Source: Plantago elongata (lineage: Eukaryota; Streptophyta; Magnoliopsida; Lamiales; Plantaginaceae). From it: a DNA stretch of 29,803 nt. How positions within the stretch are numbered: the stretch's first letter is position 1; each line of letters opens with the position of its first letter. Positions 1 to 8,529 of this stretch are shown in pieces. The position numbers and the translations under genes are program-made. The notes beneath the pieces were generated by a model. The model saw only the letters and a program-made list of their open reading frames with translations. It was not told the DNA's origin and searched no databases. The DNA lies in assembly GCA_036897095.1 (NCBI GenBank), contig JAYMSP010001671.1:1-29803 (forward strand), given 5' to 3'.

Positions 1-186
1 GCTATTTTTTGTTAAGTCGGCGCGTGAATTTTTTTTTTTTTTTTTGAACAAAGATAGTTTATTCCAATAGCCAAACGTCAAAAAGTACAACCACTCAAAT
101 ACAGAAGGCATAAACGCCACAAAACTAAAAGCAAACACCACTAAACACGAGGATATCCAACTAAACTCTGACAAACATGAACTAAT
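1..186 (-). repeat. LINE 3'-end duplicate, copy 1 (cut by window edge)
   Basis: This stretch is nearly identical to 364-549. Both copies start with the same 28 bases of non-LINE sequence (GCTATTTTTTGTTAAGTCGG and on). A run of 17 T follows, then sequence that read on the minus strand is a LINE 3' untranslated end with its poly-A tail. Only a few substitutions separate the copies. Copy 1 breaks off near 186 into a TA microsatellite, whereas copy 2 continues into LINE coding sequence. Because the flank outside the poly-A tail is also shared, the two copies arose by DNA duplication after the LINE inserted, not by two insertions. Confidence 0.8.
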
Positions 187-204
187 TATATATATATATA
201 TATT

Positions 205-392
205 TAACCTGGATTTTGTGGGCAAATACCGTTTTACTACTTTTAATTGTAACTGTTTAATTTGGATACATTTTATTTCGTATTTGTCCAACTTTAATAC
301 TTTGTTAGTCGAACTTAAAAACACAATTATTTTTTACTGAATTAGTAAACATCAACATGATCTAGCTATTTTTTGTTAAGTCGGCGCGTGAA
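205..392. repeat. Left arm of long imperfect inverted repeat
   Basis: Reading 205-392 forward and 829-1010 in reverse complement gives the same pattern with many substitutions. Examples are TTTCGTATTTGTCCAACTTT against TTTTGTATTTGTCGAATTTT, and TTAAGTCGGCGCGTG against TCAACTCGCCACATGCG at the inner ends. The arms flank the LINE relic, so this looks like an old foldback or long-TIR DNA transposon (Mutator-like is one possibility) into which the LINE inserted. The arm's inner 28 bases also lie at 1-28. Family assignment is inference; the inverted similarity was read by eye. Confidence 0.5.
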
Positions 393-790
393 TTTTTTTT
401 TTTTTTTTTGAACAAAGATAGTTTATTCCAATAGCCAAACGACAAAAAGTACAACCACTCAATTACATAAGGCATAAATGCCACAAACTAAAAGCAAACA
501 CCACTAAACACGAGGATATCCAACTAAACTCTGACAAACATGAACTAATTTAGCATCTGAAAAACATCTACCAACAACTATTTGGATAACCTGCCTAAGT
601 AGCCTATTCGTATCAATAGCTACACTATTGAAGATTTTATGATTCCTTGTTGTCCAAACCGCATAGATGAACTCCGAACATAATGCCCTCAAAACTCTCA
701 TTCGTGGAGATTTGTCTTTCACCAAACAACAGAGGTCTTGAACATCATTCAATAGTGGTTGAACTTCATTCACTCTTGATAAAAGAATAA
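393..790 (-). mobile_element. 5'-truncated LINE (non-LTR retrotransposon) relic, 3' end
   Basis: On the minus strand an open frame at 773-504 (89 residues) ends about 95 bases before a poly-A tail, seen as 17 T at 393-409. The peptide contains EFIYAVWTTRNHKIFN, which resembles the [YA]xWxxRNxxIF motif near the C-terminus of plant LINE reverse-transcriptase proteins, downstream of the zinc-binding zf-RVT region. No reverse-transcriptase or endonuclease domain is present, so the copy is heavily 5'-truncated. No RNase H domain follows the motif, so it differs in layout from the LINE near 24261-25937. I found no clear target-site duplication. The identification rests on the motif plus the tail position. 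Confidence 0.65.
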
Positions 791-828
791 TAAATTAATT
801 TTAATGAATTTAACATTTTTACTATACG

Positions 829-1010
829 CATGTGGCGAGTTGACAGAAAATCGATTAATTTACGCTAATACTTACTAATCCGGTTAAATTTATGGTTCCA
901 TTAAGTTTTACTAACATAGGAGCAAAATTCGACAAATACAAAATATAAGGTACCAAAATCAGACGGTCAAAACTAAATATACCAAAACAACCACAACTTA
1001 ACTAACTAAA
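829..1010. repeat. Right arm of long imperfect inverted repeat
   Basis: This is the partner of 205-392 in inverted orientation. Identity looks highest in the middle (positions about 915-945) and weaker outward. No target-site duplication or terminal motif could be fixed, so the outer boundaries are approximate. Confidence 0.5.
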
Positions 1011-1020
1011 ATTGGATTGT

Positions 1021-1442
1021 TTTCCAATATATTTACAAGTCCTTTGGGACGAGACCAATATTTTTATAAGTTCTTTGGGAGACCGTTATGATAAAGATAG
1101 AAAAAACATAAAAATATCTCTGACAACTTTGGGTGTTTAGTTATGGACTTAAGAATTTTCATAATAAAAAGTTACATATATAAACAACATAAACATTTTG
1201 TTTAAAAACATACAACACATGCATATCTATATTTAAAAAAATAAAGGAGACCTTACACATGACTTTTGATCTATTAATTTTTGTGTTTTTATATAAGAGT
1301 AAGCCTTCTAAAAGATGATATGTGCATAATTTAGTAGAGATGGATCAAATTATCAATAACATGTTCGGTGATATTAATGAAATGTTCATATTCTCAACAA
1401 TGGAATTTTTCATATAAGAAAATAACCCATTTAAATAACAAT
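1021..1442. other. Intergenic AT-rich DNA without recognisable gene
   Basis: No coding signal was found. The only structure is a short imperfect tandem pair at 1028-1086, where ACAAGTCCTTTGGGACGAGA is followed by a degenerate second copy, ATAAGTTCTTTGGGAGAC. The rest is AT-rich sequence leading to the Cassandra target site. Confidence 0.6.
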
Positions 1443-1447
1443 ATAAG

Positions 1448-1757
1448 TGTAACACCCCGTCATTTCAAGTCAGATCCATAGAGCTTAAAGGGATTGAGAA
1501 CGCTACTCATATATATCAATAAGGTGCACCTTTCTTTTCGGGAATCCACGTACGAGAACTCCAGGGTTAAGCGTGCTTGTCCTATGATGGGTGATGAACT
1601 GGGAAGTTTTTCCGGTTCGTACACGAGTGAGGTCAAAGTGTGCAGGAAAGGACTTGTGTTGGTTCAGTGGGGCCAACATATCACCCGGAGAGCTGCCAAT
1701 GAGTACCCGCGCCGGTCCAAAGGATCGAGGCTCTGCCCATTAGGGGGGGTCCTTAAA
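1448..1757 (+). repeat. Left LTR of Cassandra element
   Basis: It starts TGTAACACCCC and ends near GTCCTTAAA, a decayed version of the GTCGTTACA end seen in the right LTR. Relative to the right LTR it lacks roughly 15-20 bases inside the 5S-like core (between GCTTG and GATGGGTGA), so the two LTRs have diverged since insertion. Confidence 0.8.
1553..1607 (+). promoter_or_regulatory. 5S-rRNA-like pol III core in left LTR
   Basis: AGAACTCC followed by GGTTAAGCGTGCTTG matches the plant 5S rRNA segment that includes the box A region. GATGGGTGA and CTGGGAAGT match the region around box C. The spacer between them is shortened by a deletion, which would alter the box A to box C distance, so this copy is probably impaired as a pol III promoter. 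It is not a functional 5S rRNA gene. Confidence 0.8.
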
Positions 1758-1758
1758 A

Positions 1759-1770
1759 TGGTATCAGAAC
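1759..1770 (+). other. Primer-binding site (tRNA-Met type)
   Basis: TGGTATCAGAAC, just downstream of the left LTR, differs by one base from TGGTATCAGAGC. That is the common plant primer-binding site complementary to the 3' end of initiator tRNA-Met, and the one used by Cassandra. Confidence 0.8.
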
Positions 1771-1841
1771 CACGCCAACCCAAAGCCCACATGGGTGTAC
1801 TGTTGGTCGAATTATGGTGCGGCGGGGATGTGGCACAATCC

Positions 1842-1850
1842 AAGAGGGGG
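1842..1850 (+). other. Polypurine tract
   Basis: AAGAGGGGG lies a few bases before the right LTR, the expected position for plus-strand priming in an LTR retrotransposon. Confidence 0.65.
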
Positions 1851-1854
1851 TCAA

Positions 1855-2172
1855 TTTAACGCCCCATAATATCAAGTCAGATCCATAGAGCTTAAATGGA
1901 TTGCGAACACTACTCATATCAATATGTGCACCTTTCTTTTCGGGAATCTACTTATGAGAACTCCAGGGTTAAGCGTGATTGCCTCGGAGCAATTCTAGGA
2001 TGGTTGACCAAATGAGAAGTCTTCCAATTCGCACATGAGTGAGGTCAAACTGTGCGGGAAATAACTTGTGTTGGTACAGTGGAGCCATCATATCACCCGG
2101 AGAGTTGTCCATGAGTAACCGTGCCAGTCGAAATGGTCAGGGCTCGGTCCATTAGTGGACCGGGTCGTTACA
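1855..2172 (+). repeat. Right LTR of Cassandra element
   Basis: It begins TTTAACGCCCC (a mutated TGTAACACCCC) and ends GTCGTTACA. It is similar to the left LTR along its length. It keeps the fuller 5S-like core, so it is the better guide to the ancestral sequence. Confidence 0.85.
1957..2020 (+). promoter_or_regulatory. 5S-rRNA-like pol III core in right LTR
   Basis: AGAACTCCAGGGTTAAGCGT, then GCCTCGGAGCAATTCTAGGA, then TGGTTGACC and GAGAAGT follow the order and spacing of plant 5S rRNA (AGTTAAGCGTGCTTG, a spacer ending in TACTAGGATGGGTGACC, then GGGAAGT). Spacing is intact, but several box positions are mutated. Confidence 0.8.
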
Positions 2173-2410
2173 ATAAGCGTCTTGATTAATAATATGGATA
2201 ATTTTACTAATTAAATAAGTCTGCCTGTAGATAATTATCTTGTTCGCAGACATTATCTTATAAGGCTTTGTGATTATATGATTACTATTATCATGTTAAT
2301 AATTTAAAGTCGAGCACAATATCAAAAGAATAAAAATCATAAACATGAAGAAAATCGTAAACTCCATCCTTGTATGCAGGCTGCCTAAGGTTAGAAAATC
2401 TCATGAAATT

Positions 2411-2464
2411 TTATATTCAACGTCCTTCAAACTAAGCTTATATTCAACGTCCTTCAAACTAAGC
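2411..2464 (+). repeat. Perfect 27-bp tandem duplication
   Basis: Two exact head-to-tail copies, each starting TTATATTCAACGTCC and ending AAACTAAGC (2411-2437 and 2438-2464). At 27 bp it keeps the frame of the short open frame around it, adding nine residues, but that frame has no known similarity. Confidence 0.95.
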
Positions 2465-3272
2465 AAAGTACTTGGGGATGAGGAATCCGTGAAGGATATT
2501 TTAATTACCTTAGGGATCCTCAACAATTTAACCTTAAAATGGATGACAAAAATTAAGTAGGGGTGTTCTATATATGGATATCCAAAGATGCAAATGTTCA
2601 ACAAGTTATAAGTAATCATCCAGATAGTCTATCATGCATTAATTTCTCATTCATCTTCAATTTGAATTGCGGTACCAAGTTTAAACCTCTTACCGACACC
2701 TTTTTATCGATAGCTTGTGACAAAATTCATTGCAACATCACTGCAAATATATTTGTATAAATAATTACAAGTATCATGCACTAATATCACATTTATTTTC
2801 AATTCAAATTGAGTAACTATAAAATTTAAGTTATGTTCTCTTAAACTGAAATTTATTAAATTGTACTGAATAAAATTGAACTGAATTGAATGAAACTGAA
2901 ATATAGTATAAATTATAACTAAACATAACTTAATTAAAATGAACTTAAATGGATGAAAACAGAGCCTTGCCTTAAATCAATTAAGGCTTTGTGCAAACTC
3001 ATGCAATAGTATCAACAATATAAGTTCCTTACTGACTGTCTCACTATGAAACTTCTTGTCCATGAAAGACATCCAACACTTTTGGATTTTTATGTATATC
3101 CGTTTGAAATGGATTAGGGTTAAAATTCACTTAACATGTGTGTCATAGGCTCATTCTTCTAGGCATGTAGTCCTTTTTATTAATTCGATACCGTTTTATC
3201 CATTAGGGTGCATCATGATTATAGTTAATGTTAGAGATATATTTAAGGTACACGGATATATTGATTAATTAA

Positions 3273-3320
3273 TACTTCCTTCGTTCTAATATACTTATTT
3301 CATTAAAAATATTTCGTCAG
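3273..3320 (+). mobile_element. Single Stowaway-like MITE end
   Basis: TA followed by CTTCCTTCGTTCTAATATAC resembles the CTCCCTCCGTTCTAATATAC terminal repeat of plant Stowaway (Tc1/mariner) MITEs, and continues with CATTAAAAATATTTCGTC as many members do. No matching inverted end is present before the NAC gene, so this is a truncated or decayed copy. Confidence 0.5.
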
Positions 3321-3489
3321 TGACATTGATTATAAATTAATCTTTGAATGTATTTAAAATATATGAATGTATTTAAGATGAGTGGTAATAAAAATTTTAT
3401 GATGGATGATAAAAAAGTGAAAGTGGTAAGTTTGGTCGAGAATGGTGATCGAGCAATTACAGTACAAGTGTAAAACATAAGCATTGGAA

Positions 3490-3710
3490 GGTTCATCGTA
3501 GTGGTAGGGAAAGTGGTAATTCCTCATTTGACGCGGTATAGTATACAGAGAATTTATACGCGGAGAGTGTCACAAAAACTACTACTTTATCCCTTTCCAT
3601 CTCTACTCTTCTCTCTCAAAATCAAAATCCAAACCCCACTGAATTTACCTGAATCTCACCCTAATCTCTTCACCTATAACCCTAATTCAACTGATTGCTT
3701 GCTTGCCCTT
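3490..3710 (+). promoter_or_regulatory. NAC gene leader and proximal promoter
   Basis: A CT-rich stretch (CCCTTTCCATCTCTACTCTT and on, from 3591) is typical of plant 5' leaders. Weak TATA-like strings (GGTATAGTATAC at 3535, TTTATAC at 3552) lie just upstream. The NAC reading frame is open back to 3501, so a longer N-terminus is possible in principle, but family members start near 3711. Confidence 0.4.
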
Positions 3711-6700
3711 ATGATGGCTGTGCTTCCAGTCAAAGCTCTCCCGGTTGGATACAGATTCCGGCCAACTGACGAGGAGCTGATTGACCACTATCTCCGCCTC
3801 AAGATTAACAAGCGCGATAAAGAAGTTACTGTTATTCGAGAAATCGACGTTTGCAAGTGGGAGCCTTGGGATTTGCCTGGTACTTTTTTTCTTCTAATCA
3901 TACTACTTCACAAAAAGTTACTTCATTTTTTCCTTCTTTGTGAAGTTTTGGGCATTTTGTGATCTGTTCATATTTTACTTGTACATTACTCACTATACTC
4001 TGCTCTGTGATTTATATCTGATCCAAGTCACTATATTGTAGTAGGATTTTATTTTTTGTTAGACAACTAGTTAACTATTAAGTTGTTGAATTGAACTCCA
4101 TTGATAACTAGTATTCGATTCATTGTTGAATTTGAGTGCGATTTTGCAGATTTGTCTGTGGTGGAGTCGGCGGACAATGAATGGTTCTTCTTCTGTCCGA
4201 AAGATCGCAAATATCAGAATGGACAGAGATTAAATCGCGCAACGGAAAAAGGTTACTGGAAAGCAACTGGGAAGGATAGGACCATAACATCTAAGAAGGG
4301 GGCGAAGATTGGAATGAAAAAGACACTCGTGTTTTACACTGGTCGTGCACCGGATGGTAAAAGAACTAACTGGGTGATACACGAGTATCGTGCGCTCGAT
4401 AAGTCGCTAGATGGCACTCATCCAGGCCAGGTTGCTACTTCTTTATGCCCAATTGAACTTTTGTTTGTCTTTAAGCTAAATGTTCATATGCCTGAAATTG
4501 CTGTGAAGTAGTAAGAAATTTAATTTATTTTGACTTTTGATTAACCAGCCGGTATTGAAGAATATGAATTATAATAGTCTCTCATTTTCTGACAAATGAC
4601 CTGAGTCTTGATGCATCCCTATGATCAGACGCATTATTTGCTGAATGTTGTTAGCATGAAGTAGATTACTACTGTCATGAAGTTGTGGTTAGAAACTTCT
4701 ACATTTTTTATTGCCTTTTGATGCAGTGAGGGTCTTGTTTCTTTTCCATTGGAATTGCATCGAAGTAGCATTTGCTTAATTCTATCAGTTGATGTGTAAG
4801 GTGGCTTTGGTGTTTCCTTTTGTACCTAGTGGGGGATAATTTTGTTTTTCTTTTCCATTAAAGTTGTTTAGAATTAGCATTTGCTACACCCATAATGTTT
4901 TCTTTGTTAGAATTAGCACAAGCTCTACCATTTGATGTGTAAGGTTGATTTCGTTTCTTCATTTGTGCCTAATGTGGAATAAATTGTGTTACCAGGCTGC
5001 TTTTGTGCTCTGCCGTCTATTTAGAAAGGCTGAATTGAAACAAGAGGAGATAGCTGAAAGTTGTAACATTGAAGAAGTAGAAGAGATAGTGTCTTCTCCT
5101 ACTGTACTTAAGCCTTTTGCTGGAAATGGACAACCCGATGCTGTTACTCCAGTGTCTGAAGTTCTGACTGAACCTAATCAACCTTCAAGCATTGAGAGCT
5201 CGGCAACATATGAAAAAGGTATGCCCGGCAATGCTGTGCCTCCTGATTCACAGAGGAATAGCGGCATGGTGGAGGATGTGGAGGACAGCCTTTTAGACAC
5301 AGCATCTCTTCCAGTAAGTGAAAAGGGACCAACTTGCAAATCTATCTAGCAATTATTTCATTATTAAACATATATCCTAATTCCTTTAAATTCTTCTTTC
5401 TTTCTCCCAATTGTTTCCTTCAATTGATTTTTCTGCCGGTTGTTGATTTTCTGTTCAGCCTAACCCTGAGCTCGAGAAACTATTAGGAGATTTTTGTTCA
5501 CCAATGCAAGAGGGGGCTGAATGGAAAATGTTCTCTCCACTGCACTCCCAGATGCACTCGGAGTTTGGAGATCCATATTTGTACAACATTGGCAATGACC
5601 AAGGTGGTAATGGTTTCCAATATGGATCGAATCTTACTGAGCTTGATGCCTTCTTGGACTCAGTTCTTGGTCGTCCTGTGGAGGAGAGTAGTGGTGGCAT
5701 GCAGGCGCTATCATCTGTTGAGAGTCCCAAATCCATTAACACACGCCAATGTGCTAAAGATAGCAACTCAACTTATGAATCAGATGCTGACATGTCCCAG
5801 GTATTGGTGAATGCTGCTGCTTCTGCATAATAATAAGCATTTTGACTGTGATTGTTCTAGGTGTGTGAATCTAACTGTATATTCTAATTTAAACCTTTAC
5901 TGTTCCTATGTTGCTTCAGGTTTACCAAAGAGGTGAATTGTTGGAGGACGTTATCAAACAAGAGTCTCCTTTCCAAAGTGAAGTTACATCAGAAGCACTT
6001 CTGGACCATGTTTTTGATACTAATAATGATAATGATAATCTCTGGGGTTATATGAATGACAATCATATGATGCCAAATGCATTTTCTGCCGGTAATCAGA
6101 TTCCAAACTGGTCAAATTTCGGAGACTCAGTTAGTCAGACCCCTTCATTGGGCAACACTGGTTCTGGAACTGGTATCAAGTTACGAACGCGACCTACGAG
6201 TGAATCAGTTGCACATGGTGTGGTTGATCAGGGAACTGCCCCAAGAAGAATCCGCCTGCAGACGAAATTTCAAATTGGATTTGAACAATGTGCCCTTCCT
6301 AAGGCGTCCAATGACAATGAGGGGAATTTGAGCTTGAAAGAGGTGAGCCATCTCTAACATGATCTGTTTTTAATAGTGAAGTTTGTCTTGTTGCATATAT
6401 GTCATGGTAATTATTTATTCCAATAGCGTATAGAGCAACAATCTAAGACTGCCTGGTTTATTATATTGACCTTTTCAAAACCAATTCAGAGTCCATCTAT
6501 TTGTTATTCACTACTAAATGAGTCTAGGTTGCGGGGAAGTTTATCAATCCTTACTAGTGATAACGGGAAACTATACATTCATATGAAGTTCACTGAGAAC
6601 TATGTACATAATTGCTGAGGGATTAGCTGCAATTGGTTTTTCTGTGCACTTGCTTGCACAAGGGCTTTTGCAATGAAAACCCAAATTAAACAGCACTCCT

Positions 6701-7049
6701 TGGTTTAACAAATAGCTATCGTCATGAAATATATCAATCCAAAAGGTGCTCATGGGGTTTGTTTTTGCAGGATGATAAAGCAACCAAGGTGGACAACCCT
6801 GATGGGTCAAAGGAATCAACTTCTGGTGAAGTAAATGGAGTAAATGAAGTTGAGAAGTCCAGCGATCCAAGCAAAGTTGTGATGGCTAGCAATGATTTAC
6901 CTGATAAGAGAATTGAAGATATTCCTTCCATCAGCAAAGAGATTGCCTCTCTGGATTCTCCGGTGTCCCCTTACATGCCGACAGTTCTCATTGCCATTAG
7001 TCTGATCATCATACTTGTTGCTATTTGGGTCTATTTCAGCTTGCAATAG
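3711..7049 (+). CDS. Membrane-tethered NAC transcription factor (NTL type)
   Basis: The model joins 3711-3879, 4150-4430, 4996-5313, 5459-5800, 5920-6342 and 6771-7049. All introns are GT-AG, and the product is 603 residues. The NAC domain (about 10-161) shows [19 protein letters not shown], then [42 protein letters not shown] and FVLCRLFRK, which covers subdomains A to E. A long acidic, Ser-rich middle region, typical of activation regions, follows. The C-terminus (about 582-603) is one hydrophobic segment ending VYFSLQ. In ANAC062, ANAC014 and ANAC091-like proteins such an anchor holds the factor at a membrane until cleavage releases it to the nucleus. The first codon is ATG 3711; ATG 3714 has the better context (A at -3, G at +4) and is equally likely. 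The exact ortholog is not assigned. Confidence 0.92.
4739..4988 (+). repeat. Direct duplication inside NAC intron 2
   Basis: Two diverged head-to-tail units (about 4739-4847 and 4848-4988) share TTTTCCATT, then AGCATTTGCT, then GATGTGTAAGGT, then CTTTTGTACCTAGTGGGGGA against CATTTGTGCCTAATGTGGAA. The second unit runs almost to the intron acceptor at 4995. It appears to be a local duplication within the intron. Confidence 0.6.
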
Positions 7050-7767
7050 TAGAATTAATTAGAAGTTCTAGCTGACTTCCATATAGGACGTGAGTACTTA
7101 GGGTTTTAGCCGGATATTACAGGCTCGTGTTTAATTTGGCTTAGTTTCTATCTGGTGCTTTCAGCCTTTGTGTTGTTGTGTGTAACTAACAATATTACTG
7201 GGACCGAGTATGATGTTTGTAAATATTTTGTAAACCCTCTTGCTCTAATGCATGTCTGCAAGGATTCCTGTAAATTTTAACGTTTAGACACTCTTTTTGC
7301 ACTAATGTCATCTAACTTGATTTTTTACACGTAATTAATACCACTCAGACTTAATTTTGAAAAATCAAAACTACATTAATATTAGAGTATTAATTAATGT
7401 CCCAATTACTATTAAAAAATAAATAAGGCTGGAATCTTACTATATGCGAAATTAGATAAAATAGATTTGTCAATTTTTAATAAACAATAAATATGAAAAT
7501 TATTAAGAGTGTGAATTAGCACTTAAATTAGTATTGACAATTATTGGAAAGCTTCATAAATTGATTCATTACCATAACAATAGGCTAATTCACCCCAATA
7601 ATATAAATTTTAAAGTAGGTTTGTCCGTGTTAATGAAACACTATATATGAAACTCATTTATGGTACCAATAATTCATTCCCATTAATATTGTGAAAATTT
7701 GAAAATTTTCATCTGCTAATTCATTACCATAATAACATACTAATTAAGCCCCACTATAAATTCAATC
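7050..7767. other. NAC 3' UTR and AT-rich spacer
   Basis: The first 250 bases or so are T- and G-rich, as in plant 3' UTRs (for example AATATTTTGTAAACC at 7222). From about 7320 the sequence becomes very AT-rich. It holds a diverged direct repeat: TTCATTACCATAACAATAGG at 7564 and TTCATTACCATAATAACATA at 7720, each followed by CTAATT, CCCCA or CCCCAC, and TATAAAT. No gene was seen. Confidence 0.55.
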
Positions 7768-8070
7768 TTGCTCACGCCAGTTTCGTGTACATCGGCCAGA
7801 ACAACCCGGAAACAATTCATCGGGGCAGCTCTCCAATTGAATAGCCTAAATTCGAGAAGAAACCTTGAATTTCATTGGTACCAACGTAAGAGGTTTAAGA
7901 ATCGTTCAATGCATGGTCCCGTCGTGAATTGCACTGGTACCAATTGTGAATCATCTCATGCACTACTCCTCACCAACCTTGATTTGTTTTATCGTAAAAT
8001 TGTGGTAAGTGTTATTATTCAATACGCATTGTATTATTTTATAATACATTTAATATACGAATGTAATTAA
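7768..8070 (+). other. Unrecognised 100-codon open frame
   Basis: This frame lies upstream of the F-box-like fragment and has higher GC than the sequence around it up to about 7990. It begins MLTPVSCTSARTTRKQFIGA. No domain, signal peptide or family is recognised. It could be an upstream exon of the same relic or chance. I would not annotate a protein here. Confidence 0.2.
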
Positions 8071-8146
8071 AATTTGACATATGTTAACAGAAAGATGTTG
8101 TGATCAATCGCAATTCCACGAGTCTAAAGAGTAGACTAGATAGAGT

Positions 8147-8527
8147 GTGGAGATCGGCCATTCGAATGCCATTTATATTGCTTCCATTTGCAAACTTATG
8201 AGCGAAGATAAAATTTTGAACCAGAAAGGACAAAAATTGTTGCATGATCTTCGTGTTGTTCATGATGTCGATGGACCTTTGAAATATAATGTCAACTTGG
8301 ATCTAACAATCAAGGAGTTAAATGGAGTCGGAAAAATGATATCATATCACGGCGCAATCGAGATCTTTTGTGATGAGCATCATACTCCCCACAAGTTTAC
8401 CAACTATACAAGTGAATGCCACAATTGTTTGTATGATATTGAAAGATACAACTATGTAATGTCGGTTTTCTATAATTTTATGCTAGATTGGGAGACAAAT
8501 GTACAAGTTCATCCATATATATTGTAA
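8147..8527 (+). pseudogene. Degenerate coding-like fragment, perhaps F-box (At2g35280-like)
   Basis: An open frame of about 126 codons without a good start (first codon GTG, in-frame stop just upstream at 8141). The stretch GHSNAIYIASICKLMSEDKI, then QKGQKLLHDLR, loosely resembles the C-terminal repeat of plant F-box proteins of the At2g35280/At1g67623 group (GHxxAxYxxxIxxL, then a G and LL-x-x-L). The later part has several Cys and His residues (FCDEHHTPHKFTNYTSECHNC) that I cannot place. The F-box itself is not visible, and flanking frames are short and broken, so a relic is more likely than a working gene. The family call is tentative. Confidence 0.3.
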
Positions 8528-8529
8528 AG

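Larger units (their letters stand above)
1448..2172 (+). mobile_element. Cassandra TRIM retrotransposon, complete
   Basis: A 725-bp element begins TGTAACACCCC and ends GTTACA, so its ends form a perfect TGTAAC/GTTACA inverted pair. It is flanked by a perfect 5-bp target duplication ATAAG (1443-1447 and 2173-2177). Two LTRs of about 310 bp (1448 to about 1757) and 318 bp (about 1855-2172) enclose about 97 bp of internal DNA. That internal DNA has a tRNA-Met-type primer-binding site (1759) and a purine tract (1842-1850). Each LTR contains a 5S-rRNA-like segment, the hallmark of Cassandra. The family encodes no protein and depends on other elements for movement; the 121-codon open frame at 1494-1859 runs through it by chance. 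The length fits the known size of Cassandra elements. Confidence 0.9.
2178..3490. other. Intergenic region upstream of the NAC gene
   Basis: AT-rich DNA with no convincing gene. The short open frames at 2345-2560 and 2563-2760 resemble nothing I know. Contents worth noting are the 27-bp tandem duplication at 2411-2464 and a Stowaway-like end at 3273. The rest (for example 2850-2940, rich in repeats of TGAA and ACTGAA) is low-complexity sequence. Confidence 0.6.

Noticed and set aside
1494..1859. 121-codon open frame on the + strand
   Set aside because: It runs through the Cassandra left LTR and internal region, which are non-coding in this family; the frame is chance.
1553..2025. 5S rRNA genes
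   Set aside because: The 5S-like segments are partial, mutated and embedded in LTRs, so they are retrotransposon parts and not rRNA genes.
2345..2760. Two short open frames (71 and 65 codons)
   Set aside because: No similarity or motif; the first contains a recent 27-bp tandem duplication in spacer DNA.
5455..5810. Open frames overlapping NAC exon 4 in other frames
   Set aside because: They are shadows of the exon, which reads well in one frame with family-like acidic sequence.
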